Origin: Magnetospirillum sp. 64-120
GTDB lineage: Bacteria > Pseudomonadota > Alphaproteobacteria > Rhodospirillales > Magnetospirillaceae
Assembly (NCBI GenBank): GCA_001898825.1
Contig: MKVK01000043.1
Coordinates: 236,565-300,564 of the forward strand
Direction: 5' to 3'
Length of the DNA stretch: 64,000 nt
The notes below the pieces were generated by a model. It searched no databases. It had not been told where the DNA came from and saw only the letters and a list, made by a program, of their open reading frames with translations. Of the stretch, positions 35,347 through 43,387 are shown in pieces. The position numbers and the translations under genes are program-made. Numbering within the stretch: the stretch's first letter is position 1; each line of letters opens with the position of its first letter.

Positions 35347-36330
35347 TCACTCCTCGGGGTGTTCGTCGTCGATGTGGGACGCCCGCTTGGCGGCGAAGAC
35401 CAGACCGGCCAAAGCCAGGGCCGGGGCGATCATGCCCTTGTACAGCGTGTGCTGGATGCCTTCGGATTCGGACGCGAACGACTTTTGGCGCAGATCGGGA
35501 TAGCCCAGCTTCTCGAAGGGGACGCCGGCCATGTGGCGGAACTGGGTGCCGCCCACCTCGGTCTCGCCGTAGACATGGTCCACATAAGTGGCGGCGGGAC
35601 GTTCGTGGGTGTCGCCCGATCCGATGGTACGCCGTTCGAAGACGTTGGCCTCGCCGGGCTTCATGGCGCGGCGGCGGGCGATTTCTTCATTGATGGCGGT
35701 CAGCGGCCCGAAGATGGTGGCGCCCGTCGGGCACACTTCGGCGCAGGCCGGAATCTTGCCCTCGGCCTGACGATGGCGGCACATCTCGCACTTCTTGATC
35801 TTCGGCGTCGGCGTGTCGAATTCCGACTGCGGCACGCCGAAGGGGCAGGACGCGACGCAGTAACGGCAGCCGATGCAGATGTCGGGGTTGTAGGCGACGA
35901 TGCCGGTCTGGCCGTCCTTGGTCATGGCCGAAACCGGGCAGACCGAGACGCAAGACGGATCGACGCAGTGCATGCACGACTTCTTGATGAAGGCGAAGCC
36001 GTTCTGCTCCTGGTCCTTGTGATCGGCGGTGCCGTTGGCATACAGCTTGATCACGTTGTAGGTCTTGGGGCCGATGTCCAGCGGCGTGTCCCACAGCGCG
36101 TCGGCGGTGTTGACGTCGACGGGCAGGCCGTTGGCTTCCTTGCAGCCGGCGACGCAGGCCTTGCAGCCCACGCACAGGGTGGAATCGAACAACAGGCCCA
36201 CCGCGTGGGGCGGCATTTCCTTGTTGGGACGGGCCTGGGCGGGTGCGGGCGCGGACACCACCGCCGCTGTCGCCAGCGCGGCGCCGCCGCCGGCAGCCCC
36301 TTTGATGAAGTTGCGACGATTGACGGTCAT
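35347..36330 (-). CDS. hybA: Hydrogenase periplasmic ferredoxin-like subunit HybA
   Basis: Electron-transfer subunit with four 4Fe-4S sites, 327 residues. A Tat signal (RRNFIK at 5-10) is followed by cysteine groups starting with C53, C56, C59, C63, then CMHC/CVSVCP, CIGCRYC and CEMC/CAEVCP. A C-terminal hydrophobic helix (about 296-314) anchors it. It passes electrons from HybO to HybB. Confidence 0.94.
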   Translation of the reverse strand: MTVNRRNFIKGAAGGGAALATAAVVSAPAPAQARPNKEMPPHAVGLLFDSTLCVGCKACVAGCKEANGLPVDVNTADALWDTPLDIGPKTYNVIKLYANGTADHKDQEQNGFAFIKKSCMHCVDPSCVSVCPVSAMTKDGQTGIVAYNPDICIGCRYCVASCPFGVPQSEFDTPTPKIKKCEMCRHRQAEGKIPACAEVCPTGATIFGPLTAINEEIARRRAMKPGEANVFERRTIGSGDTHERPAATYVDHVYGETEVGGTQFRHMAGVPFEKLGYPDLRQKSFASESEGIQHTLYKGMIAPALALAGLVFAAKRASHIDDEHPEE

Positions 36331-36334
36331 GGGA

Positions 36335-37456
36335 TTACTCGCCGTCCTTGGTTTCGCTCTTGCCCAGGTTGCCGGCGATCTTCATGCCGGCCCCCACGGC
36401 CAGACCGGCGACGCCGGCCACCAAAGCGGCCGAGGCGACGGAAGCCCCCGTACCCTGTTCCTCGACGATGCGCGGATAGCTGGTCGGCGGGTTGGTCTTC
36501 AGCGTGGCCAAAGCATGGATCGGCTTTTCAAAGCCGATATGCTTCTCGGTGCAGCCGATGCAGGGATGGCCGGTGCCGACGGGCCAGGAACCGGTGCCGA
36601 CGTCGTTGAACAGGATCGACGGGCAGTTGGCGTAGGTTTCCGGCCCCTTGCAGCCCAGCTTGTACAGGCAATAGCCCTTGCGGTGGCCGGCATCGCCGAA
36701 TTCCAGGGCGAAACGGCCGGCGTCGAAATGGCTGCGGCGTTCGCAGTTGTCGTGGATCAGACGGCCATAGGCGAAGGTCGGGCGACCCAGTTCGTCCACC
36801 TTGGGCAGGCTGCCGAAGGTCAGGAAATGGACGATGGTGGCCAGGATGTTATAGGGGTTGGGCGGGCAACCGGGGATGGTGACCACGTCCTTGCGGCCCA
36901 AAGCTTCACCCACGCCGGTGGAGCCGGTGGGGTTGGGGGGCGTGGACGGCATGCCGCCCCAGGATGCGCAGGAGCCCACGGCGACGATGGCGGCGGCGTG
37001 TTCGGCCACTTCCTTGGTCAGCTCGTACGAGGTCTGGCCGCCGATCTTGCAGTAGACGCCGCCATCCTTCATGGGGATGGCGCCTTCGACGACCAGGATG
37101 TACTTGCCCTTGTTCTTTTCCATGGCTGCCTTGCGGGCGGCCTCGGCCTGGTGGCCGGCGGCGGCGAACAAGGTCTCGTGGTAATCCAGCGAGATGATGT
37201 CGAGGATCAGCTTTTCCAGCGTCGGGTGTTCGGATCGCAGCAGCGATTCCGAACAGCCGGTGCATTCCTGGTGGTGCAGCCAGATCACCGAAGGACGTTC
37301 CTTCTTGGTGATGGCCTCGGCGATCTGCGCATCGGCGCCCTTGGGCAGGCCCATGGTCGCGGCCATGGCGGCGCAGAACTTCATGAAATCGCGGCGCGAG
37401 AAGCCGAAACGGGTCTCGACATCGGTTTCGAATTTAACGGCGCTGTCGTCCAACAT
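36335..37456 (-). CDS. hybO: Uptake [NiFe]-hydrogenase small subunit (Hyd-2 type)
   Basis: Fe-S electron-relay subunit, 373 residues, exported by Tat (SRRDFMKF at 20-27) with a C-terminal hydrophobic anchor (about 335-360). The proximal cluster motif is ECTGCSE (C65, C68) and GSCASWGG (C163). The two positions that carry extra cysteines in O2-tolerant enzymes are Gly67 and Gly168, so it has an ordinary 4Fe-4S proximal cluster. I start at ATG 37456, preceded by GGTGGGGAT; a longer frame to 37537 has no family sequence. First gene of the operon, about 120 bases after the predicted sigma-54 transcript start. Confidence 0.94.
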   Translation of the reverse strand: MLDDSAVKFETDVETRFGFSRRDFMKFCAAMAATMGLPKGADAQIAEAITKKERPSVIWLHHQECTGCSESLLRSEHPTLEKLILDIISLDYHETLFAAAGHQAEAARKAAMEKNKGKYILVVEGAIPMKDGGVYCKIGGQTSYELTKEVAEHAAAIVAVGSCASWGGMPSTPPNPTGSTGVGEALGRKDVVTIPGCPPNPYNILATIVHFLTFGSLPKVDELGRPTFAYGRLIHDNCERRSHFDAGRFALEFGDAGHRKGYCLYKLGCKGPETYANCPSILFNDVGTGSWPVGTGHPCIGCTEKHIGFEKPIHALATLKTNPPTSYPRIVEEQGTGASVASAALVAGVAGLAVGAGMKIAGNLGKSETKDGE

Positions 37457-37587
37457 TCTGATCCCCACCTTTCCAAAGGCTCGTCTGTCACGAAGGGCGA
37501 AAGGATCAGGTGGTCGCCCTTCCAAGGGTCGGACCAAGCCGTTTGCCTCCCGCCATTCTTGTTCTCAATTATCTGAACGATCTTTCC

Positions 37588-37602
37588 GCAAGGAGCGTGC
37601 CA
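37588..37602 (-). promoter_or_regulatory. Sigma-54 (-24/-12) promoter of the hydrogenase operon
   Basis: Read leftward the sequence is TGGCACGCTCCTTGC, a full match to TGGCAC-N5-TTGC including the G after CAC. Transcription should start near 37576, leaving a leader of about 120 bases before hybO. It fits HupR, which keeps the GAFTGA sigma-54 contact loop. Confidence 0.85.
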
Positions 37603-37712
37603 ACTCTATCGGGTAGGAAATGCTGCATTGCACAGGTGGCTTTACGGGGCGGAATTCCGGGATCAAAGGCATCGTTCGGCGGATTTGGCGGGGGTGGGGT
37701 GTGCAAAGCAGC

Positions 37713-37731
37713 ATGGAAAGTAAGTTTCCAT
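37713..37731. promoter_or_regulatory. Inverted repeat, candidate HupR enhancer site
   Basis: ATGGAAA-GTAAG-TTTCCAT is a perfect seven-base inverted repeat with a five-base spacer, centred about 146 bases upstream of the predicted sigma-54 start. This is the usual distance for an NtrC-type activator. The half-sites differ from the TTG-N5-CAA reported for R. capsulatus HupR but the five-base spacer is the same. It could instead serve the divergent gene at 37834. Confidence 0.5.
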
Positions 37732-37833
37732 AAATGGTTAAAATAATTTCACCGCAGGAGCCTTCGTGCCGCCACGTTTAATGCTTAGGGTCGGGATGTT
37801 CCCCCCCATTCCGGGGGATGATGCAGGTGTACG

Positions 37834-38208
37834 ATGAAGACGTGGATGATCGCCGCGACGGCGGCAGTTTCCTTGATTTTGCAGATATCTCCCGCGTTGG
37901 CCGATCCTTATGGTCCGCGTCACCAGCCTTATTCCCCGGGCTGGGACGCCCCCTGGCCGCACCACCACCACCGGCCGCCCCCGCGTGAGGTGTTCGTGGT
38001 CTATCCTTCGCCCCCACCGCCCAATACCCGGGTGGTTTACGTGGAAAGCGCGCCGCTTCAGGTCGCTCCGGCCTCGGACCCCTACCTGGATGGACGGGGG
38101 CGCACCTGCCGGGAATATCAGACCAACGTGGTGGTGGGCGGCGTTTCGCAGCCGGCCTATGGCACCGCCTGCCTGATGCCGGACGGCGCGTGGCGCATCG
38201 TCCGCTGA
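37834..38208 (+). CDS. Small exported protein with surface-antigen-like C-terminus
   Basis: Secreted or outer-membrane protein of 124 residues. A signal peptide (1-23, cleavage after ALA) leads to a His/Pro-rich stretch (about 30-65). The C-terminal GRTCREYQTNVVVGG and YGTACLMPDGAWRIV resemble the tail of 17-kDa surface antigens and related envelope proteins, with two cysteines that may pair. Function unknown. The start has GGGGGATGATGCAGG-like purine runs rather than a clear ribosome site. It is divergent from hybO. Confidence 0.72.
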   Translation: MKTWMIAATAAVSLILQISPALADPYGPRHQPYSPGWDAPWPHHHHRPPPREVFVVYPSPPPPNTRVVYVESAPLQVAPASDPYLDGRGRTCREYQTNVVVGGVSQPAYGTACLMPDGAWRIVR

Positions 38209-38281
38209 CCAGTCACGGTTGATTCCTGGATTTAAGGGGCGGTCCGGGTTAGCCTTCTTTCCCGTGAACAGGGCAGGGAGT

Positions 38282-40402
38282 ATGACCGTGACCGCACCCG
38301 TTTCGTCTCATGTCTGGAAGTTCTTCCGCGCCGGCGGTTTCGATCAGGTCCGCATCGAGACCGGCAGTGACCTGTTGGCGCTGGACCAGTTGGATCAGAA
38401 ATTGTGGGTGGCCCTGGCCTGCCCGGCCAAGGACATCGAGTTCGACCCGCGCGCCCTGGAACTGCTGGACGCCGACAAGGACGGCCGCATCCGTGCCGCC
38501 GAGATTCTGGATGCGGTGCGCTGGCTGCGGTCGGTGCTGAAGAACGGCGACGAATTGGTGGTGCCGGGCACGTCGGTCAGCCTGGACAGCATCGACGACA
38601 GCCAGGCCGAAGGCGCCCGGGTGCTGGCGTCTGCCCGGCAGATCCTGGCCAATCTGGGCAAGGGCAATGCTGCGTCCATCGATCTGGAAGACACCCGCGA
38701 CACCGGGCGCATCTTCGCCCAGACCCGTTTCAACGGTGACGGCGTCGTCACCGCCGACGCCGCCGAGGACGAAGCCCTGGCCTCGGTGATCACCGACATC
38801 ATGGCGACCATGGGGGAAGAGGCCGACCGTTCCGGCAAGCCGGGAATCAGCCAGGAAAAGATCGATGGCTTCTTCGCCCAGATCGAGGCCTATGGCGACT
38901 GGCTGGGCCAAGGCGGCGAGGTTGCCGTCTCGGCCGAGGCCGGCGCCGCCCTGGAAGCCTTGCGCGACAAGATCGACGGTTTCTTCCTGCGTTGCCGCAT
39001 GGCGTTCTATTCCGACGTCGCTGCCCAGAACGTCAATCCGGGGGCGGAAACCTTCCTGCCGCTGACCGGCGCCAGCACCGCCGAGGCGCTGGACGCCCTG
39101 CGTCCGCTTCCCTTGGCGTCGGTCTATCCCCAGGCCGATCTGCCGCTGCTGCGCGGCGTCAACCCGGCCTGGGACAAGGAAATGGAAGCCTTCCGCCGTC
39201 TGGTGGCCAATGACCGGCTGTCGCTGTCGGAAACCGAATGGTTGGACCTGAAGGCGCGCTTCGCCGCCCATGCCGACTGGCAGGCCAAGAAGCCCCAGAC
39301 CCAGATCGAATCCTTGGGCGTCGAGCGCATCCGCGCCATCCGCTTTTCCGACGCCAAGGCCCGCCTGGACGCCCTGGTGGCCGAGGACAAGGCCCTGGAA
39401 GCCCAGGCCGACGCCATCGACGCGGTGGAAAAGCTGGTGGTGTTGCGCACCCACCTGTTCCATCTGGTCAACAATTTCGTCAGCTTCCGCGAATTCTATG
39501 CCCGCCAGGGCCGCGCGGTGTTCCAGGCCGGCACCCTTTATCTGGATGGCCGCAGCGCCGATCTGTGCCTGACCGTCACCGACGCCGCCAAACATGCCGC
39601 CCTGGCGACTTTGTCGCGCATCTACCTGGTTTATTGCGATTGCGTACGGCGCGGTTCGGACGAGAAGATGATCGTCATGGCCGGATTCACCTCGGGTGAT
39701 TCCGACCAGTTGATGGTGGGCCGCAACGGCGTGTTCTATGACCGTCAGGGGCGTGATTGGGACGCCACCATCGTCAAGATCGTCGAACACCCCATCAGCA
39801 TGCGCCAAGCCTTCTGGTCGCCTTACAAGCAACTGGGGCGTTTCGTCGGCGCCCAGGTGGAAAAGATGGCGGCCGCCAAGGCCAAGGCAGTGGAAACCGA
39901 CCTGCAGGCCAAGGCGGCCGGCAAGATCGTCGCCCCGGCTCCGGCGGCGGCGCCCAAGGAGAATTTCGACGCCGGCAAGTTCGCCGGCATCTTCGCTGCC
40001 CTGGGGCTGGCGGTGGGGGCCATCGGCACCGCCATCGCCTCGGTGGTCACCGGCTTCCTGTCCTTGACCTGGTGGCAGATGCCGCTGGCCATGGCTGGTC
40101 TGGTGCTGGTGGTTTCCGGTCCCAGCATGATCATCGCCTACATGAAGTTGCGGCAGCGCAACCTGGCACCTATCTTGGACGCGACGGGATGGGCGGTGAA
40201 CGCCCGGGCCAGCATCAACATCCCGTTCGGCGGTTCGCTGACCGCGGTGGCGCAGTTGCCGGCGGGGGCGGAACGATCACTGGCCGATCCCTTCGCGGAA
40301 AAGAAGGCGCCGGTGGGGTCGTGGCTGGTGCTGGCGGCGCTGATCGCCATTGGTGCCGTCGCCGCTTGGCGCTTTGGTTTGTTCAACCACTTCCTGGGGT
40401 AA
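38282..40402 (+). CDS. EF-hand-containing membrane protein of unknown function
   Basis: Protein of 706 residues that I do not recognise as a named family. Near the N-terminus DADKDGRIRAAE (63-74) is a complete EF-hand calcium loop, and NGDGVVTADAAED about 90 residues on looks like a degenerate second one. The middle (about 150-560) is acidic and helical, with cysteine pairs in YCDC. Three hydrophobic segments near the C-terminus (about 583-610, 615-640, 675-698) anchor it. GGGAGT precedes ATG 38282. The following CorC-type gene starts two bases after the stop, so the two are translationally coupled and may act together at the inner membrane. Confidence 0.75.
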   Translation: MTVTAPVSSHVWKFFRAGGFDQVRIETGSDLLALDQLDQKLWVALACPAKDIEFDPRALELLDADKDGRIRAAEILDAVRWLRSVLKNGDELVVPGTSVSLDSIDDSQAEGARVLASARQILANLGKGNAASIDLEDTRDTGRIFAQTRFNGDGVVTADAAEDEALASVITDIMATMGEEADRSGKPGISQEKIDGFFAQIEAYGDWLGQGGEVAVSAEAGAALEALRDKIDGFFLRCRMAFYSDVAAQNVNPGAETFLPLTGASTAEALDALRPLPLASVYPQADLPLLRGVNPAWDKEMEAFRRLVANDRLSLSETEWLDLKARFAAHADWQAKKPQTQIESLGVERIRAIRFSDAKARLDALVAEDKALEAQADAIDAVEKLVVLRTHLFHLVNNFVSFREFYARQGRAVFQAGTLYLDGRSADLCLTVTDAAKHAALATLSRIYLVYCDCVRRGSDEKMIVMAGFTSGDSDQLMVGRNGVFYDRQGRDWDATIVKIVEHPISMRQAFWSPYKQLGRFVGAQVEKMAAAKAKAVETDLQAKAAGKIVAPAPAAAPKENFDAGKFAGIFAALGLAVGAIGTAIASVVTGFLSLTWWQMPLAMAGLVLVVSGPSMIIAYMKLRQRNLAPILDATGWAVNARASINIPFGGSLTAVAQLPAGAERSLADPFAEKKAPVGSWLVLAALIAIGAVAAWRFGLFNHFLG

Positions 40403-40403
40403 A

Positions 40404-41708
40404 ATGTCCTTAGCCTTCGAAATCGCCGTCATCGCCTTTCTGGTTCTGCTGAACGGCGCTTTCGCCCTGTCCGAGATGGCCATCGTGTCGTCGCGCAAGG
40501 CCCGGTTGTCGGCACGCGCCGCCGAAGGCAGCAAGGGCGCCCGGATGGCGCTGGAACTGGCGGAAAATCCCGGCCGCTTCCTGTCGTCGGTGCAGATCGG
40601 CATCACCTTGGTGGGCATCCTGGCCGGCGCCTATTCGGGTGCCACCCTGGCGGGGCATTTCGAAGCGTGGCTGAACCGTTTCCCGCTGCTGGACCCGGTG
40701 GCGGAGGTGCTGTCCATGGCGGTGGTGGTCGGTTCGATCACCTATGCCTCGCTGATCGTCGGTGAACTGGTCCCCAAACAGATCGCCCTGTCCCGGCCGG
40801 AAAACGTGGCCATCCTGGTGGCCCGGCCCATGGCTCTGGTGGCGCGGTTCGCTTCGCCGCTGGTCTGGCTGCTGGAACATTCCAGCCGGTTGACCCTGGC
40901 GGTGTTGCGCATCAAGCCGGCGGCCGACCAAAGCGTCACCGAGGAAGAGGTCAAGGCGATGATCGCCGAAGGCACCCAAAGCGGCGTTTTCGAGCCCCAG
41001 GAACAGGAACTGTTGTCCGGCGTCATGCGTTTCGGCGACCGTCGGGTGCGTGGAATCATGACGCCCCGCAACGAAATGGTGTCCATCGACCTGGATTGGG
41101 ACCAGGACCGCATCATCCAGGTGATGAAGGACAGCCCGCATTCGCGGCTGCCGGTCTATCGCGGCAATTCCGACAACATCCTGGGGGTGGTCCAGGCCAA
41201 GGACCTGCTGAACATTTTCCTGTCGGGCCAGGAATTGCGGCTCGACGACGCGGTTAAGCCAGTCCAGGTGGTGCACGACAACTCGCCGGCGCTGATGGTG
41301 CTGGACACCTTGAAGGATTCCTCGATCCACATGGCGTTGGTGGTGGACGAATACGGCAGCGTCGAAGGCATCGTCACCGCCGCCGACATCCTGTCGGCCA
41401 TCCTGGGCGGGTTGTCCGAACATGGCGTGGATTACGAAGGCTCCATCGTCGCCCGTCAGGACGGGTCGTGGCTGGTGGACGGCTCGGTGGCGGTGGACGT
41501 GGCCCGCGACCGGCTGAATTGCCGGGTGCTGGTGGACGAGGATTCGGACTACGACACCATGGCCGGCTTCATCCTGTCCAAGTCCCGCGCCATTCCCAGC
41601 GCCGGCGACCACTTCACCTGGCAGGGCTGGCGTTTCGAGGTGGTCGACATGGACGGGCGGCGCATCGACAAGGTGCTGGTCAGCCGACAGGACGAAGAGG
41701 GCGGCTGA
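40404..41708 (+). CDS. CNNM/CorC-family (hemolysin-like) CBS-domain membrane protein
   Basis: Inner-membrane protein of the TlyC/CorC (DUF21-CBS) family, 434 residues. A DUF21/CNNM transmembrane domain (about 1-190, with NGAFALSEMAIVSSRKARL) is followed by paired CBS domains (about 205-330; VRGIMTPRNEMV, LPVYRG, MALVVDEYGSVEGIVT) and a C-terminal CorC_HlyC domain. Relatives take part in magnesium or cobalt efflux; 'hemolysin' is a historical label. ATG 40404 follows the upstream stop in TAAAATG. Coupling to a calcium-motif protein hints at divalent-cation handling. Confidence 0.9.
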   Translation: MSLAFEIAVIAFLVLLNGAFALSEMAIVSSRKARLSARAAEGSKGARMALELAENPGRFLSSVQIGITLVGILAGAYSGATLAGHFEAWLNRFPLLDPVAEVLSMAVVVGSITYASLIVGELVPKQIALSRPENVAILVARPMALVARFASPLVWLLEHSSRLTLAVLRIKPAADQSVTEEEVKAMIAEGTQSGVFEPQEQELLSGVMRFGDRRVRGIMTPRNEMVSIDLDWDQDRIIQVMKDSPHSRLPVYRGNSDNILGVVQAKDLLNIFLSGQELRLDDAVKPVQVVHDNSPALMVLDTLKDSSIHMALVVDEYGSVEGIVTAADILSAILGGLSEHGVDYEGSIVARQDGSWLVDGSVAVDVARDRLNCRVLVDEDSDYDTMAGFILSKSRAIPSAGDHFTWQGWRFEVVDMDGRRIDKVLVSRQDEEGG

Positions 41709-41739
41709 TACGACCCGACCTCACCACATACTTTACGGC

Positions 41740-41769
41740 AAGGCACCCCCGGCGGGTGCCTTTCTTTTT
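41740..41769 (+). terminator. Intrinsic terminator after CorC-type gene
   Basis: AAGGCACCC (41740-41748) pairs with GGGTGCCTT (41754-41762) around CCGGC and runs into TTTCTTTTTG. A textbook rightward terminator, 30 bases after the stop. Confidence 0.92.
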
Positions 41770-41868
41770 GTCATGGGCGCATGCGCAATCGACACATCTG
41801 CAATCGTGATCGGTTGATTACTGTCACATTAATTCAATGTCCGCACCTGCCGGGAAGGAATCTTGCCC

Positions 41869-43380
41869 ATGTATCGTGATCGTATCGGCTTGAAATCGCT
41901 GTGGGCCAAGGTTGTGTCGCCCGAACAGGCGGCCATGCACATCAAGGACGGCATGGTGGTGGGCATGAGCGGCTTCACCCGCGCCGGCGACGCCAAGGTG
42001 GTGCCGCTGGCCCTGGCCGAGCGGGCCAAGCGCGACGGTCTGAAGATCACCCTGATGACCGGCGCCTCGTTGGGTTCGGACGTGGACAAGACCCTGGCCC
42101 AGGCCCATGCGCTGTCGCGCCGCCTGCCGTTCCAGGCCGACCCGGTGCTGCGCGCGTCCATTAATGCCGGCGAGGTGATGTTCGTCGACCAGCATCTGTC
42201 GGAAACCGTGGAAATGCTGCGTTCCGGCCAGCTTGGTCCGGTGGACGTGGCGGTGATCGAAGCGGTGGCCATCGACGAGAACGGCGCGCTGATCCCCACC
42301 ACTTCGGTGGGCAACTCGGCGACCTTCGCCCTGTTGGCGGAAAAAATCATCGTCGAGCTGAACCTGACCCAAAGCCTGGAACTGGTCGGTTTGCACGACA
42401 TCTACATCCCCAGCCGGCGCCCGCACCGTGAACCCATCCCGGTGCTTAAGCCCGACGACCGGGTGGGCATGAACGTCATCCCCATCGACCCGTCGCGCAT
42501 CGCCGCCATCGTGGTGACCGAAAAGCTGGATTCGTCCGCCAACGTCCAGCCGCCCGACTTGGAAACCAAGCAGATCGCCGGCCATCTGATCGACTTCATG
42601 AAGCACGAACGCGATCTGGGCCGTCTGGGGTCCAATCTGGCACCGCTGCAGGCCGGTATTGGTTCCATCGCCAACGCGGTGCTGCATGGCTTCATCGACT
42701 CTGACTTCCATGACCTGACCATGTATTCGGAAGTTCTGCAGGACAGCACCTTCGATCTGATGGATGCCGGCAAGCTGTTGTTCGCCTCGGGCTCGTCCAT
42801 CACGCTGAGCCCAGCCAAGCACCGCTATGTCCTGGAGAACATCGCCAAGTACAAGGATCGCCTGATCCTGCGGCCGCAGGAAATCTCGAACCACCCGGAA
42901 GTCATCCGCCGCCTGGGGCTGATCGCCATCAACACCGCCCTGGAAGTGGACATCTATGGCAACGTCAACTCGACCCACGTGCTGGGGTCGAAGATGATGA
43001 ACGGCATCGGCGGATCGGGCGATTTCGCCCGCAATTCGTACCTGTCGGTGTTCGTCACCAAGTCGCTGGCCAAGGGCGGCGACATTTCCTCCATCGTTCC
43101 CATGGTCAGCCATGTGGACCATTGCGAACACGACGTCGACATCATCGTCACCGAGCAGGGCTTGGCCGATCTGCGCGGTCTGGCCCCGCGCGAACGCTCG
43201 CGCCTGGTCATCGACAATTGCGCCCACCCGATCTATCGCGACGCGCTTCGCGATTACGTGCGCGAAGCGGAAAAGAAGGGCGGCCACACCCCGCACGTGC
43301 TGACCAAGGCCCTGTCCTGGCACGTGGCGGTGGAAGAACGGGGCTCGATGCGGCCGCTGTTGGACCAGGCGGCGCAATAA
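41869..43380 (+). CDS. Acetyl-CoA hydrolase / succinyl-CoA:acetate CoA-transferase family
   Basis: Transfers CoA between short acids, most likely succinyl-CoA and acetate (Ach1/Cat1/AarC family), 503 residues. The glutamate in MYSEVLQDST is the family catalytic residue that forms the glutamyl-CoA adduct, and GGSGDFARNSY plus VTEQGLADLRGLAPRER are signature segments. I start at ATG 41869 (MYRDRIG) with AAGGAA eight bases before; TTG 41863 is unlikely. It sits alone between a terminator and the convergent hupV, seven bases apart. It may help in acetate or propionate metabolism. Confidence 0.88.
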   Translation: MYRDRIGLKSLWAKVVSPEQAAMHIKDGMVVGMSGFTRAGDAKVVPLALAERAKRDGLKITLMTGASLGSDVDKTLAQAHALSRRLPFQADPVLRASINAGEVMFVDQHLSETVEMLRSGQLGPVDVAVIEAVAIDENGALIPTTSVGNSATFALLAEKIIVELNLTQSLELVGLHDIYIPSRRPHREPIPVLKPDDRVGMNVIPIDPSRIAAIVVTEKLDSSANVQPPDLETKQIAGHLIDFMKHERDLGRLGSNLAPLQAGIGSIANAVLHGFIDSDFHDLTMYSEVLQDSTFDLMDAGKLLFASGSSITLSPAKHRYVLENIAKYKDRLILRPQEISNHPEVIRRLGLIAINTALEVDIYGNVNSTHVLGSKMMNGIGGSGDFARNSYLSVFVTKSLAKGGDISSIVPMVSHVDHCEHDVDIIVTEQGLADLRGLAPRERSRLVIDNCAHPIYRDALRDYVREAEKKGGHTPHVLTKALSWHVAVEERGSMRPLLDQAAQ

Positions 43381-43387
43381 CCGTCGG

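Larger units (their letters stand above)
37457..37833. promoter_or_regulatory. 377-base regulatory region of the hydrogenase operon
   Basis: No coding sequence is credible here. The region holds the hydrogenase leader (37457-37576), the sigma-54 promoter, about 110 bases of spacer, an inverted repeat at enhancer distance and the start region of the divergent exported-protein gene. I looked for the R. capsulatus HupR motif TTG-N5-CAA and a good IHF site (WATCAANNNNTTR) and found neither exactly; GGATCAAAGG near 37660-37672 is only a partial IHF match. Confidence 0.7.
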
